From assembly GCA_003635265.1 (NCBI GenBank), contig PYIZ01000006.1, positions 20,736 to 84,735 on the forward strand: 64,000 nt of DNA, given 5' to 3'. The notes below the pieces were generated by a model, which was not told where the DNA came from, ran no database searches, and saw only the letters and a list, made by a program, of their open reading frames with translations. Origin of the DNA: Candidatus Poribacteria bacterium (GTDB lineage Bacteria > Poribacteria > WGA-4E > PCPOR2b). Numbering within the stretch: the stretch's first letter is position 1; each line of letters starts with the position of its first letter. Position numbers and translations under genes: made by a program. Of the stretch, positions 27,479-35,788 are shown piece by piece.

Positions 27479-27616
27479 GTGTATCGGTCTAGGGAGTTAG
27501 ACCTACAAACTGGAGTAGAGATACGCAAATAAGAAGAGTTAAAAATTCTTAGTATCCCGCCGAAAGTCCGACAGTCTCGGGGGCAAATCTTCTAAAACCT
27601 GAAAGGGACACCTGAC

Positions 27617-28552
27617 ATGCAATACTTCTCGATTGACAGCGATGCGATTTCGCTTCCACGGGGCGCGTGGGCAAAAGCCCATCGGCTAAATGTGGGTTGG
27701 AGTGGGAAACCTATTGCCGCGTTGAGCCAGGGCGAATATCGCGCCTACCTGTTTCCCGTATACACCCCGGCAGGATTCGCTGTGACTTCCGAGAGTCCGA
27801 TAGATCACCCACACCACAACTCGCTTTGGATCGGTGCCGATCATTTCCATTGCCATTTGCCCTTCTCGACGGACGCCTATGAGGAAGCCACCTATAACTT
27901 CTACGTCAACGATACCTTTCAGGGACGGGCACCGGGACATATCATCAGCGTTTCGGTGGAGGAGACGGAGGTATCAGAAAACCGCCTCCGACTCATACAA
28001 ACGCTCAACTGGCAAGGTCCGTCCGAGTGGGGTGCACCTCAAGGCCGTATCCTTGCGGTCGAAACCCGTACTATTGATATCTATCCCGGCGAAACGGCGA
28101 ACCTGATCGACATCCGCTCACAGTTAAGTCCAACCGATTGGGATATCAACATTGGACCGACGCGCCACGCCTATTTCGGCGTTCGTATGGTCGAATCCCT
28201 GCGCGCTACAACCGGCGCAATCCTTATCGATGCTGACGGTCGCTCTGGCGGTACGGCGATAAGCGGTGGAAACGCGGATTGGGTGGACTGTTCGGGACAA
28301 ATTGCCGCGGACAGGTACGCGGGTGTGGCGTTGTTTCGATACCCTTCTACGGCTAGTGCGTCGTGGTATATTGCTGATTGGGGAACGTTGGCGGTGAATC
28401 CGTTTGCGCGAGAGGGGCGAATGATAAAACATGGTGAGATGCTCGATCTGGCGGTGCGGGTCGTCATCCACGATGGAGACGCGGAAGCGGCAGGGATTGA
28501 AGGAGTGTATCAGCGTTTTATCCAAGAAGTTCGGGACTCACGAGAAAGGTAA
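27617..28552 (+). CDS. DUF6807 (PmoA-like) family protein
   Basis: 311 residues, no signal peptide. The family hallmark SPIDHPHHNSLWIGADHFHCH (about residues 55-75) is His-rich and could bind a metal. Later landmarks are FPVYTPAGF, RHAYFGVRMVESLRA and GVALFRYPS. The family is annotated as methane oxygenase PmoA by name only; it is not a membrane monooxygenase subunit, and members usually sit beside Gfo/Idh/MocA genes, as here. Function is not established. Confidence 0.82.
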   Translation: MQYFSIDSDAISLPRGAWAKAHRLNVGWSGKPIAALSQGEYRAYLFPVYTPAGFAVTSESPIDHPHHNSLWIGADHFHCHLPFSTDAYEEATYNFYVNDTFQGRAPGHIISVSVEETEVSENRLRLIQTLNWQGPSEWGAPQGRILAVETRTIDIYPGETANLIDIRSQLSPTDWDINIGPTRHAYFGVRMVESLRATTGAILIDADGRSGGTAISGGNADWVDCSGQIAADRYAGVALFRYPSTASASWYIADWGTLAVNPFAREGRMIKHGEMLDLAVRVVIHDGDAEAAGIEGVYQRFIQEVRDSRER

Positions 28553-28559
28553 GTAAATC

Positions 28560-28865
28560 TTAACGCTGCTGGGCTTCCATATACGCCCGCAAGACTGCGT
28601 TCATACGTGTCTGGTAACCGCTTCCATGAGATTTGAACCACTCTAAAACATCGCTATCCACCCGTAAAGATATGGCGCGCTTCGGTTGCGGCATCACGAC
28701 TTCGGCATTTGCCCAAAACGCCTCATCTGTTGGTTGGGCATCTCCATCCGATGCAGCTGCCGCTTCAATCTCGGCCTCAGTCATATTTTTAACACGTTCC
28801 CAATCTGTCTGTGAATCCTTTGGGAGCTTATTTGGGGAATATCTCAAAGTATTTTTTTCTTTCAC
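28560..28865 (-). CDS. brnA: BrnA-family antitoxin
   Basis: About 101 residues with a GTG start at 28865 preceded by GGAGAG. The C-terminal ribbon-helix-helix-type region KRAISLRVDSDVLEWFKSHG then YQTRMNAVLRAYMEAQ is typical of BrnA. The acidic N-terminus (WERVKNMTEAEIE) would neutralise the toxin. It overlaps the toxin gene by 38 bp in another frame. BrnA dimers repress their own operon in characterised systems. Confidence 0.9.
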   Translation of the reverse strand: MKEKNTLRYSPNKLPKDSQTDWERVKNMTEAEIEAAAASDGDAQPTDEAFWANAEVVMPQPKRAISLRVDSDVLEWFKSHGSGYQTRMNAVLRAYMEAQQR

Positions 28866-29103
28866 GGTGATTTGCTCTCCTTGCTGAGATTATACGCCAA
28901 ATGCCGTCTCGAATGGTGTAGACAACATACAAGATGACATCCTCGACGGTGCCCATCGCGGCGATTCGTTTTTCACCATAGTTATGGCGATTATCAACTA
29001 CTGTGAGCGTTGGACGCTCAAAGATACGCACCGCATCCACAAAATCAATGCCGTGCTTTTCAATATTACGCTGGTTTTTAATCGAATCCCATTCAAATTC
29101 CAT
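28828..29103 (-). CDS. brnT: BrnT-family ribonuclease toxin
   Basis: 91 residues. Family signature: FEWDSIKNQRNIEKHGIDF, VDNRHNYGEKR, VVYTIRDGIWRIISARRA, NHRERKKYF. BrnT is a RelE-fold RNase; the basic and acidic active-site residues of the family (K/H in EKHG, R in ISARRA, ER near the end) are all present. The start codon lies only 10 bases downstream of the -10 box, so the mRNA has almost no leader. Confidence 0.92.
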   Translation of the reverse strand: MEFEWDSIKNQRNIEKHGIDFVDAVRIFERPTLTVVDNRHNYGEKRIAAMGTVEDVILYVVYTIRDGIWRIISARRANHRERKKYFEIFPK

Positions 29104-29113
29104 GACGTGCTAT

Positions 29114-29148
29114 AGTATACATTCTGTATATACAAATGTCAATATACA
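29114..29148 (-). promoter_or_regulatory. brnTA promoter with overlapping inverted-repeat operator
   Basis: Minus strand: TTGACA (29142-29137), 17-bp spacer, TATACT (29119-29114). The arms TGTATAT (29125-29131) and ATATACA (29142-29148) form a perfect 7-bp inverted repeat across the spacer and -35 box. That is a good candidate site for autorepression by BrnA. Confidence 0.8.
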
Positions 29149-29180
29149 AAAACGCACACAGTTAGGCAGGCGCTTTTTTG

Positions 29181-29210
29181 TTGACGCATCGGCATATTTT
29201 TGACTACAAT
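29181..29210 (+). promoter_or_regulatory. Promoter for the transaldolase-like gene
   Basis: TTGACG (29181-29186), 18-bp spacer, TACAAT (29205-29210). It leaves a leader of about 93 nt. It diverges from the brnTA promoter. Confidence 0.7.
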
Positions 29211-29309
29211 CCTTGAGACAATTCTTTTTTATTTCTTCCGTTATCATCTAATTCCTTACGTCGAGCTAACGTTACCTAAGCGTTTATCAATACAAGGAGG
29301 ACATCGATT

Positions 29310-30041
29310 ATGGCAGTAAATGGAGCTGTACCGAAAACCCGTTCTGAAGGTCGGGGACCCACGATTTGGCTCGCTGGTACTCCCGACGAGTTGGAGCCGT
29401 TAATGCCGTTGGGCATTGCTGGAATTGTTACCAATACCGTAGTGCTTAATCAATACGCTAAAGAGTACGGTTCAGTCATCGACCTAATCAAAGCATATCT
29501 CGACATAACCGACAAACCTGTGGTCATGGAAATCGATGGTCACACGGTGAAGGAATTGCTCGCGGTTGGCAAGGTATTCACTGATCTATCGGATCAAATT
29601 ATCCTGAAAATTCCCTGCACAGTAAATGGACTCGAAGCTTTCAGCGTCCTCAAGAAGGAGGGAGTTGAGACCTTCTGTACAACAGTGTTCTCCTTGACCC
29701 AAGCTGCCGCCGTTGCGCAGGCTGGGGTCGATCACATCCTGCCGTTCTGTGATCCGGTTAAGGCGGTGGGCGGGGATCCAACCCAGCTGATACGCGAATG
29801 CGTGCGGATGTTCAGTGGTTGGGAGCAGCGGCCCTTTATCATGGCGGCGCTCATCCGCTCAGTGGAGACGGCCCATGCTGCCTTCCGTGATGGTGCCGAC
29901 GAGCTGGTCACCATGTGGACGGTCTACCGCGACATGATGGATCACCCGCTCACCGAGGAATGGAACAAAACCTTCATGGATGAGTGGGTCGATATGCACG
30001 AGAGCGGTTTGTTGGAAGGTGTGCCCGTCACGCTCCATTGA
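29310..30041 (+). CDS. Transaldolase/fructose-6-phosphate aldolase-family protein
   Basis: 243 residues, one TIM barrel. GIAGIVTNTVVL matches the family's GVTTNPSLL start, QIILKIPCTVNGLEA carries the Schiff-base Lys in the KIP motif, and AGVDHILPFCDP and FIMAALIRS follow the TKC/SWISS-type barrel strands. The second Asn/Pro of the N-terminal motif is changed (TNT), so substrate use may differ from classic TalB/FSA. The SD is AAGGAGG. A perfect palindrome terminator follows. Confidence 0.82.
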   Translation: MAVNGAVPKTRSEGRGPTIWLAGTPDELEPLMPLGIAGIVTNTVVLNQYAKEYGSVIDLIKAYLDITDKPVVMEIDGHTVKELLAVGKVFTDLSDQIILKIPCTVNGLEAFSVLKKEGVETFCTTVFSLTQAAAVAQAGVDHILPFCDPVKAVGGDPTQLIRECVRMFSGWEQRPFIMAALIRSVETAHAAFRDGADELVTMWTVYRDMMDHPLTEEWNKTFMDEWVDMHESGLLEGVPVTLH

Positions 30042-30129
30042 AGTTGAGTCCTGAGTTCTGCGTGCACCTCTTCATTACCATCGGTGATGATAAAAGATGC
30101 CTGAGGGGTTTCCTTGCCCCGATACATGA

Positions 30130-30160
30130 GGCGAATGGGTCGACCCATTCGCCTTTTTTA
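30130..30160 (+). terminator. Rho-independent terminator (AGGCGAATGG family, 1 of 3)
   Basis: A 24-nt perfect palindrome (30130-30153: 10-bp arms GGCGAATGGG/CCCATTCGCC around TCGA) is followed by TTTTTTA. Related terminators are at 32081 and 34731. Confidence 0.92.
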
Positions 30161-30349
30161 TTGATTATCCCGAAAAGGCTACTAAGAGATAACCTAAATT
30201 TTTTACAGACAAATTGCTCTGCAGCCCGATCGCAGCATCCGGGAAACACGGTTTAAGGAAAAATCCAATTAATTTCTCAAAATGATAAAAAAGTGCTATC
30301 AAAAATCACGGAACGGTGTTTTATAAAGTGTAAGGGAGGAATCAGAACA

Positions 30350-31855
30350 GTGGCTAACGACAAGGTACTCGTTTCCCGTGCCCAATCTGGAGATGAAGAA
30401 GCATTTGCTCACCTGATGCGGGCGCATTACGCCTTCGTTTATGCGATTGTCATTGAGATTGTGAACAATCCCCACGATACCGAGGAAGTTGTCCAAGACA
30501 CCTTTCTGAACGCCTATCGTGGTTTAGCACAGTATGAGGAGCAGACCAAATTCAGAAGTTGGCTGGCAACAATTGCGCGAAATCGTGCACTGAATTGGTT
30601 ACGAGAACAGAAAATGGAGACCGTGTCCATCAACGAAGTGGAGGAGCACGCGCTTCAGACTCCGAATACGCTTGATGACCAGTTGATACGCGACGAACAG
30701 CGGGAACTGATTCGCCGTGCAATGGAGACACTTTCGCAGAAAGATAGGGAGATTGCTCGCTCATACTACCTTGATGGCGCAAGCTACGACGAATTGACAA
30801 GGACGCACGGACTGTCATACAAGGCGATTTCGTTTCGATTGTCCCGTGCGAAGCGGAGACTCGCCAAACGATTGCAATACCTGCTTACTGGCTTATCTGT
30901 TCCTCCGGCAACGACACTCAAACAGATCTACTCAGGAGGATTCACCGCTATGAAAATTGGAACGGCTCCCAAAATCACTGAAACAAACCTAACAAACCTT
31001 GATCTTGCTAACAGAGGTAAAGTCCGGGATCTCTACGACCTCGGTGAGGAATTATTAATCATCTCAACGGATCGGATCTCGGCGTTTGATGTTGTGCTGC
31101 CGAATGGGATTCCGTACAAAGGAAAAATCCTAACCGGCCTCTCCGAGTTCTGGTTTAATTACACAAAATCGATCGTTGATAATCACATCATCACCACTGA
31201 TGTTTCACAATATCCTGATGTGCTGCAAGCTGATGCGGAAGTGCTTAAAGGACGATCAATGCTCGTGCGGAAAGCCAATCGAATCGATATCGAATGTGTC
31301 GTGCGGGGATACATCGCGGGTTCTGCGTGGTCAGAGTATAAACAGGATGGAACAGTATGTGGGGAAAAGCTGCCGGCAGGGCTAACGGAATGGGAGCGTT
31401 TGCCAGAACTCATTTTTACGCCCGCCACGAAAGCGGAGCAAGGAGAACATGATGAGAACATCTCAATTGCAGAGATGGAGGCGGAGATTGGCAAAGAATT
31501 GTCAGAAAAGATTATCCAGACCAGCTTCGCGCTGTTTGAAGCCGCGAGCGAACATGCCGAAAAGTCCGGGATTATCCTCTGCGACACGAAGTTTGAATTT
31601 GGGCAGATTGATGGTCAACTGATTCTCATTGATGAGGTCTTCACCCCCGATTCCTCTCGCTTCTGGCCCAAAGACGAATATAAGCCCGGCAGTTCTCCAC
31701 CCAGTTTCGATAAGCAGTATGTTCGGGATTATCTGAGTGATGTTGGCTGGAACAAAGAGCCCCCGGCGCCTGAATTGCCTGCGGAGGTCATCAGTCAAAC
31801 CAGTGAAAAATATCTGGAGACATATCGCTTAATTGTTGGGCAGGAATTATTGTGA
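30350..31855 (+). CDS. Fusion: ECF RNA polymerase sigma factor + SAICAR synthetase (PurC)
   Basis: 501 residues from the GTG at 30350 (GGGAGG upstream; an earlier GTG at 30293 has no SD). Residues ~10-80 are sigma region 2 (DTEEVVQDTFLNAYRGL, FRSWLATIARNRALNWL). Residues ~110-165 are sigma region 4 (SQKDREIARSYYLDGASYDE, AISFRLSRAKRRL). After a Pro-rich linker (LTGLSVPPATT), residues ~201-501 are a complete long-type SAICAR synthetase: GKVRDLYDLGEELLI, STDRISAFDVVLPNGIPYKG, RGYIAGSAWSEY, FTPATKAEQGEHDENIS, and CDTKFEFG near the end. PurC makes SAICAR from CAIR, Asp and ATP in purine synthesis. An internal AGGAGG plus ATG at the domain junction could also yield PurC alone. No stop or frameshift separates the domains. 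Confidence 0.85.
   Translation: MANDKVLVSRAQSGDEEAFAHLMRAHYAFVYAIVIEIVNNPHDTEEVVQDTFLNAYRGLAQYEEQTKFRSWLATIARNRALNWLREQKMETVSINEVEEHALQTPNTLDDQLIRDEQRELIRRAMETLSQKDREIARSYYLDGASYDELTRTHGLSYKAISFRLSRAKRRLAKRLQYLLTGLSVPPATTLKQIYSGGFTAMKIGTAPKITETNLTNLDLANRGKVRDLYDLGEELLIISTDRISAFDVVLPNGIPYKGKILTGLSEFWFNYTKSIVDNHIITTDVSQYPDVLQADAEVLKGRSMLVRKANRIDIECVVRGYIAGSAWSEYKQDGTVCGEKLPAGLTEWERLPELIFTPATKAEQGEHDENISIAEMEAEIGKELSEKIIQTSFALFEAASEHAEKSGIILCDTKFEFGQIDGQLILIDEVFTPDSSRFWPKDEYKPGSSPPSFDKQYVRDYLSDVGWNKEPPAPELPAEVISQTSEKYLETYRLIVGQELL
30934..30952 (+). promoter_or_regulatory. purC: Internal ribosome-binding site and ATG at the start of the PurC domain
   Basis: AGGAGG (30934-30939), then 10 bases, then in-frame ATG (30950-30952; MKIGTAPKITE). 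Translation from here would give a 301-residue PurC, the normal length of the long-type enzyme. Confidence 0.6.
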
Positions 31856-32305
31856 CGGTTGGCTGTGACGCTAGACATCTGTTGACGTACTCCCAAACCT
31901 AAAGGATTGGGAATCTCACCCGTTTCAATAGGAGTGGAATTGTGCTATCATGTTTGTCAGGCAATGCCTAATAAGCTGCGAAGTTAGCTCCGATTTATCG
32001 GAGACTTACGACCTCTCCCACATATGAGAATTAGAATAAGACATTAAACTAGTCCACAACTCTATCCCATAGGTCTTCACAAGGCGAATGGTTCAATCCA
32101 TTCGCCTTTTTTTATTTGTCGAGCGCGAATAATCTGTTATTCTAAGAATCCTTTAATCTAGTATATCCTGATTCAGACAGTTTGGCGACAGGTGCACCCC
32201 GCCAATCATCTTCTCTTTGCATCAAAAAAATTATATACCCGTGTAATATTCTGGTCTTTTGCGTCGTCATACTCAATGAAGCCATTTCTTGGGAGAAGCG
32301 AAAAC
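31856..32305. other. 450-bp non-coding region between the two sigma fusions
   Basis: It holds a possible extended -10 (TGCTATCAT near 31941-31950), a CTCCGATTTATCGGAG palindrome (31988-32003, family B) and the terminator at 32081-32113. A short transcript between 31955 and 32113 could exist, but no RNA family was recognised. Codons upstream of 32306 in the frame of the next gene look non-coding. Confidence 0.5.
32081..32113 (+). terminator. Rho-independent terminator (AGGCGAATGG family, 2 of 3)
   Basis: 11-bp arms (32081-32091 AAGGCGAATGG with 32098-32108 CCATTCGCCTT) with loop TTCAAT and a run of seven T. Confidence 0.92.
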
Positions 32306-34561
32306 ATGTACACAGAAGACGAACATATCATCGGAAGATGCCTCAATGGGGAACCGGCGGCGTTTGGCTTGCTGGTGGATAAGTACAAATCGAGTGTGTA
32401 CGCCCTTGCTTATACAAAACTGAGAAACTTCCACGATGCTGAGGACATCACCCAAGAGGTATTCCTCAAAGCGTATCAGAAACTTTCCACTCTCAAGCGA
32501 CGGGATAATTTCTTGGCGTGGTTGTTCTCGATTACCGTCAATTCGTGTAAAGATCTTTTGAAATCTAGGACACTTCGTCCAGATAGAGACTACCTTGAAG
32601 ATCAAAATGCTACACTCTGGAACGTGCCGTCAATTGATGCCTATCGAACCGAATCGGCAGCCGAATCCATCCGCGAGGCGATTGATGAATTGCCCGAAAT
32701 CTATCGACAGTCGTTGACGCTCTACTATCTTGGCGGTCTGAGTAGCAAGGAGATTGCGCGATTTTTAGGTGCTTCCGTCGACACCGTCAATCAGCGACTG
32801 ATGCGAGCCAGGATTAAACTGAAAGAGGAGATGATTGTGACGATGAACGGAGTAGAGGTATCAACAATACATTGGGTAAGAAACTTTGAAGAAGCGTTAC
32901 AAATTGCGGCGCAGGGCGACAAGCTGATAATGATTAATTTTCATACAGACCTGTGCTATTGGTGCGATCAGTTAGATCAAAAAACCTTTACGGATTCCAG
33001 AATCATCCAACTGGCATCAGAGTTTATATGCTTAAAATTGGATATAGAAAGAAACACTGATGCTGTGATACGAACTAAGCAGTACAACATCAATGCCTAC
33101 CCAACGATAGTCTTCACGGATAAGGTCGGGCATGAAATTTTTCGAGTCAATGGTTATCGTCCTCCGGCAGAATTTCAGCAGATACTTCTTGAACAGGTAT
33201 TGAGGAATGACAATCGTATCAAGGAACTGGAACTTCGTATCGATCAATGTTTCGATGAACAGAGTAACAATTTTGAGCTTGCAATGCTTTATTTGAAACA
33301 GGAACGCATTGATCGCGCAACTCCCTTGATTCAGGAAATATTAGGTGCTGGTCTTCCCGAGGGCGATGAAGCGCTATTGCAGATGGAGTATGGAATCACT
33401 TTGGCACGTGCAAATCAATATGCGGAATCCGTTGACTGCTTTCAACGAGTCATTCAGCTATCAACTGGAAAGGAACTAGTGCAACAAGCCCAGTACTGTC
33501 TTGGAATCACGCACGGTATCATGGAGGACATTGATTCGTGTCGTACCTGCTTCAAGGCATGTATCGACATCAGTACAGATAATTGCACATGGTCTCAACA
33601 GGAGGCAGCGAGAAGACTCAACCAACTTGGGGCACCAATCCCATCAGGATTTTCAGGCGGTTCTAGCGCTGCAATAAATCAACTCTCTGAAGAAAACCGA
33701 GATAAAATCGCTTTTGTTTCTAACAGGGATGGGTGCAACGAAATTTATGTTATGAATGCAGACGGAAGTGAACAAAAGCGCCTGACATATCGTGGGTCAC
33801 AAAACGCTAACTTTCCGGCCTGGTCCCCTGACAGAACACAGATTGCTTTTATCTCAAATGGACAGATCTATGTCATTAACGCGGACGGAACCGACGAAAA
33901 ATGTCTCTTTGATGAACTTCCAAGAGCCGCAGTAGATGGCTCAGTTTCTTGGTCCCCTGATGGTAAGTGGATTGCGTTTGGTCTGATTCTCGATCGAGTG
34001 TATTATAAGGAGGACCAATCTATGTCCAAAATTCGAGAAATCTGCGTCATTAATGTTGCCAAGGAAGGACAATTCTTTAACCTGACCAAGAATATGTTTC
34101 ATCTCGACGCACGGAAATGGAGTTCAGCACCCGTGTGGTCCCCTGATGGTTCACAAATTCTGTACAATACAATCTACGCTGACGGTTCAACGATTGTATA
34201 CACTACAGTCCCCGATGAAGATCGTAATCTTTATCTGATGAATAGCGATGGCAGTAACTTAAGACAATTAACTCACGGTGGTTCTGATGGTGGTGCTAGC
34301 TTTTCGCCGAATGGGAAGGAAATTGCTTTTGAATCATGGCGTAGTGGGGATTCTGAGATTTATCTTATGGACGCAGATGGAGAAAATGTACGACAGTTGA
34401 CACATAGCCAAAAGTACAGGGTGCCGAGATGGTCACCTGACGGCAAGAAAATCGTACTATATGATGCAAAGGCGATGAAGATATATATTATGTATCTTGA
34501 TGATGGTCGAACTGAATTGTTAAGTTCCCATAACGATTGGTATCCGTCGTGGGCTTCATAA
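32306..34561 (+). CDS. Fusion: ECF sigma factor + thioredoxin-like + TPR + PD40/TolB-like propeller
   Basis: 751 residues from the ATG at 32306 (GGGAG 10 bases upstream). Sigma region 2 is at ~8-67 (DAEDITQEVFLKAYQKL, NFLAWLFSITVNSCKDLL) and region 4 at ~122-174 (LPEIYRQSLTLYYLGGLSSK, VDTVNQRLMRARIKLKEEM). A thioredoxin-like domain at ~187-292 has an intact CYWC redox motif (217-220) and a cis-Pro in NAYPTIVF. TPR-like helices (~300-430) contain paired A-x-x-YAESVDCFQRVIQ segments. Six PD40/WD40-like blades (~470-751) carry IAFVSNRDGCNEIYVMNADG and FSPNGKEIAFES motifs. No transmembrane segment is seen, so all domains are predicted cytoplasmic. A stress-sensing regulator is inferred. Confidence 0.85.
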   Translation: MYTEDEHIIGRCLNGEPAAFGLLVDKYKSSVYALAYTKLRNFHDAEDITQEVFLKAYQKLSTLKRRDNFLAWLFSITVNSCKDLLKSRTLRPDRDYLEDQNATLWNVPSIDAYRTESAAESIREAIDELPEIYRQSLTLYYLGGLSSKEIARFLGASVDTVNQRLMRARIKLKEEMIVTMNGVEVSTIHWVRNFEEALQIAAQGDKLIMINFHTDLCYWCDQLDQKTFTDSRIIQLASEFICLKLDIERNTDAVIRTKQYNINAYPTIVFTDKVGHEIFRVNGYRPPAEFQQILLEQVLRNDNRIKELELRIDQCFDEQSNNFELAMLYLKQERIDRATPLIQEILGAGLPEGDEALLQMEYGITLARANQYAESVDCFQRVIQLSTGKELVQQAQYCLGITHGIMEDIDSCRTCFKACIDISTDNCTWSQQEAARRLNQLGAPIPSGFSGGSSAAINQLSEENRDKIAFVSNRDGCNEIYVMNADGSEQKRLTYRGSQNANFPAWSPDRTQIAFISNGQIYVINADGTDEKCLFDELPRAAVDGSVSWSPDGKWIAFGLILDRVYYKEDQSMSKIREICVINVAKEGQFFNLTKNMFHLDARKWSSAPVWSPDGSQILYNTIYADGSTIVYTTVPDEDRNLYLMNSDGSNLRQLTHGGSDGGASFSPNGKEIAFESWRSGDSEIYLMDADGENVRQLTHSQKYRVPRWSPDGKKIVLYDAKAMKIYIMYLDDGRTELLSSHNDWYPSWAS

Positions 34562-34730
34562 GCAATGAAATTCAGCTATCAGTGACCTCAAAAATGTTGC
34601 TCAAAGTTTTCAGTCGCTCTAGACAACACTTCCTTAGAAAAACAGGTCAAATCGGATTCCCTGACAATAGTTTCAAATTTACGGGTTCTGCAATGCCCTA
34701 ACTTGCAATTCCATCTCACAAAACTTCACG

Positions 34731-34762
34731 AGACGAATGGTTCAACCCATTCGTCTTTTTTT
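34731..34762 (+). terminator. Rho-independent terminator (AGGCGAATGG family, 3 of 3)
   Basis: 10-bp arms (34731-34740 AGACGAATGG with 34747-34756 CCATTCGTCT) with loop TTCAAC and seven T. The G-to-A change in the left arm is matched by C-to-T in the right arm. Confidence 0.9.
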
Positions 34763-34882
34763 ATTGCTTGCGTCCGAAAAGATTGGTAAGATAGCCCAAG
34801 TTGACACCTTTGAGGATGTTCCCGCTATTAACAGATGGCTTTGTCTATCTGTAGTGAATACTCTCTTATTCAACTGATTTTT

Positions 34883-34890
34883 GCTAAACT
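34883..34890 (+). promoter_or_regulatory. Extended -10 promoter box for the PIG-L-like gene
   Basis: TGC directly before TAAACT (34885-34890), with T-rich DNA upstream and no good -35. Same TGCTAAAxT form as the promoters near 20945 and 26242. Confidence 0.5.
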
Positions 34891-34917
34891 TTATGGTTAA
34901 TGAAGGAGATATACAAA

Positions 34918-35781
34918 ATGGCTGAACCCTTGAGGATACTCTCAATTGGAGCACACCCGGCAGATATTTTTGATCAATCCGGTGGTACGATGGCGCATCA
35001 CACAAGTCGGGGAGACTATGTTGGCTGTGTCGTGTTGACCCACGGTGCCCGCGTGCATGATGCAGTAATCAGCGACTCAATGTTTCATCGCGAGGAGGTG
35101 CCAGACGAATCTGACCTGCTGGCGTTGATGAAAGAACGTTCAGATGTCAAAGCGGAGGAAATTCGGAAGGGGTGCAAGATTCTGGGCGTCGAAGATATTT
35201 ACTTCTTCGGTGCGGACGACGCCGTTCTGCTCGTTACAGAGGAGACGGTGAAGCGACTCGCACGGTTGCTGCGCGAGGTGCGTCCCGACATTATCCTGAC
35301 CCACTTTCCCAAAGAGGGCGATGGACTAACCAACGCACATGCCGTCGCTGGACAGATTACGCTCCACGCCATTTCACATGCGGGCAGCGTCGATCCGGGC
35401 GATCGAAATACACCCCATAAGGTAGCACAGGTTTTTTTCTTTGGGACAGGTGGAGCGTCTATACCGCGAAACCTATGGCAGTCTGAGGGTGGGTATTACA
35501 ACGATGTGTTTATCGACATCACGGATGTGGCGGATAAAAAGTTGGCGGCGCTGGATTGTTTGGTGAGTCAAGGGTATGGTGGGGCGTATGCTCGCAAACG
35601 GATTGAAACTAGCGATGGGGCATTCGGCAGCGCGGGCGGCTGCGCCTATGCGGAAGGATTTATCTCATCAAGTGCCGAAACGCATTACTACCTACCCGTT
35701 ACGGAACACGCACTCAAAAATGCCCGTTCATCCGACCATGAACGGATCGCGGAGAACTCCTATCGGATTTCGGTTGATTGA
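34918..35781 (+). CDS. PIG-L/LmbE-family deacetylase-like protein (catalytic Asp missing)
   Basis: 287 residues from the ATG at 34918, set by AAGGAGATATACAAA; the in-frame ATG at 34900 lies upstream of that SD. Fold landmarks: LRILSIGAHPADIFDQSGGT, then DIYFFGADDA, ILTHFPKEGDGLTNAHAVAGQ. The usual motif AHPDD reads AHPAD here. The Asp that acts as general base in MshB/LmbE enzymes is Ala, while the metal-binding His and second Asp remain. It may be inactive or use another base. N-deacetylation of an amino sugar is the family role. Confidence 0.82.
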   Translation: MAEPLRILSIGAHPADIFDQSGGTMAHHTSRGDYVGCVVLTHGARVHDAVISDSMFHREEVPDESDLLALMKERSDVKAEEIRKGCKILGVEDIYFFGADDAVLLVTEETVKRLARLLREVRPDIILTHFPKEGDGLTNAHAVAGQITLHAISHAGSVDPGDRNTPHKVAQVFFFGTGGASIPRNLWQSEGGYYNDVFIDITDVADKKLAALDCLVSQGYGGAYARKRIETSDGAFGSAGGCAYAEGFISSSAETHYYLPVTEHALKNARSSDHERIAENSYRISVD

Positions 35782-35788
35782 GAGACGT

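Larger units (their letters stand above)
34562..34917. other. 356-bp intergenic region with terminator and promoter
   Basis: Apart from the terminator at 34731-34762 and the extended -10 at 34883-34890 I see no gene. The ~60 bp after this terminator loosely resembles the DNA after the terminator at 30130 (CGAAAAGxxTxxTAAGA), as if a longer unit had been copied. Confidence 0.55.

Noticed and set aside
30293-30349. Upstream start of the sigma-PurC fusion
   Set aside because: The GTG at 30293 has no SD, and the added residues (LSKITERCFIKCKGG) do not look like a sigma N-terminus; GGGAGG supports 30350.
31941-32113. Small RNA between the sigma fusions
   Set aside because: There is a weak promoter-like box and a terminator, but no recognisable RNA family; the terminator can simply serve the upstream gene. 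Kept only as a note in the region entry.
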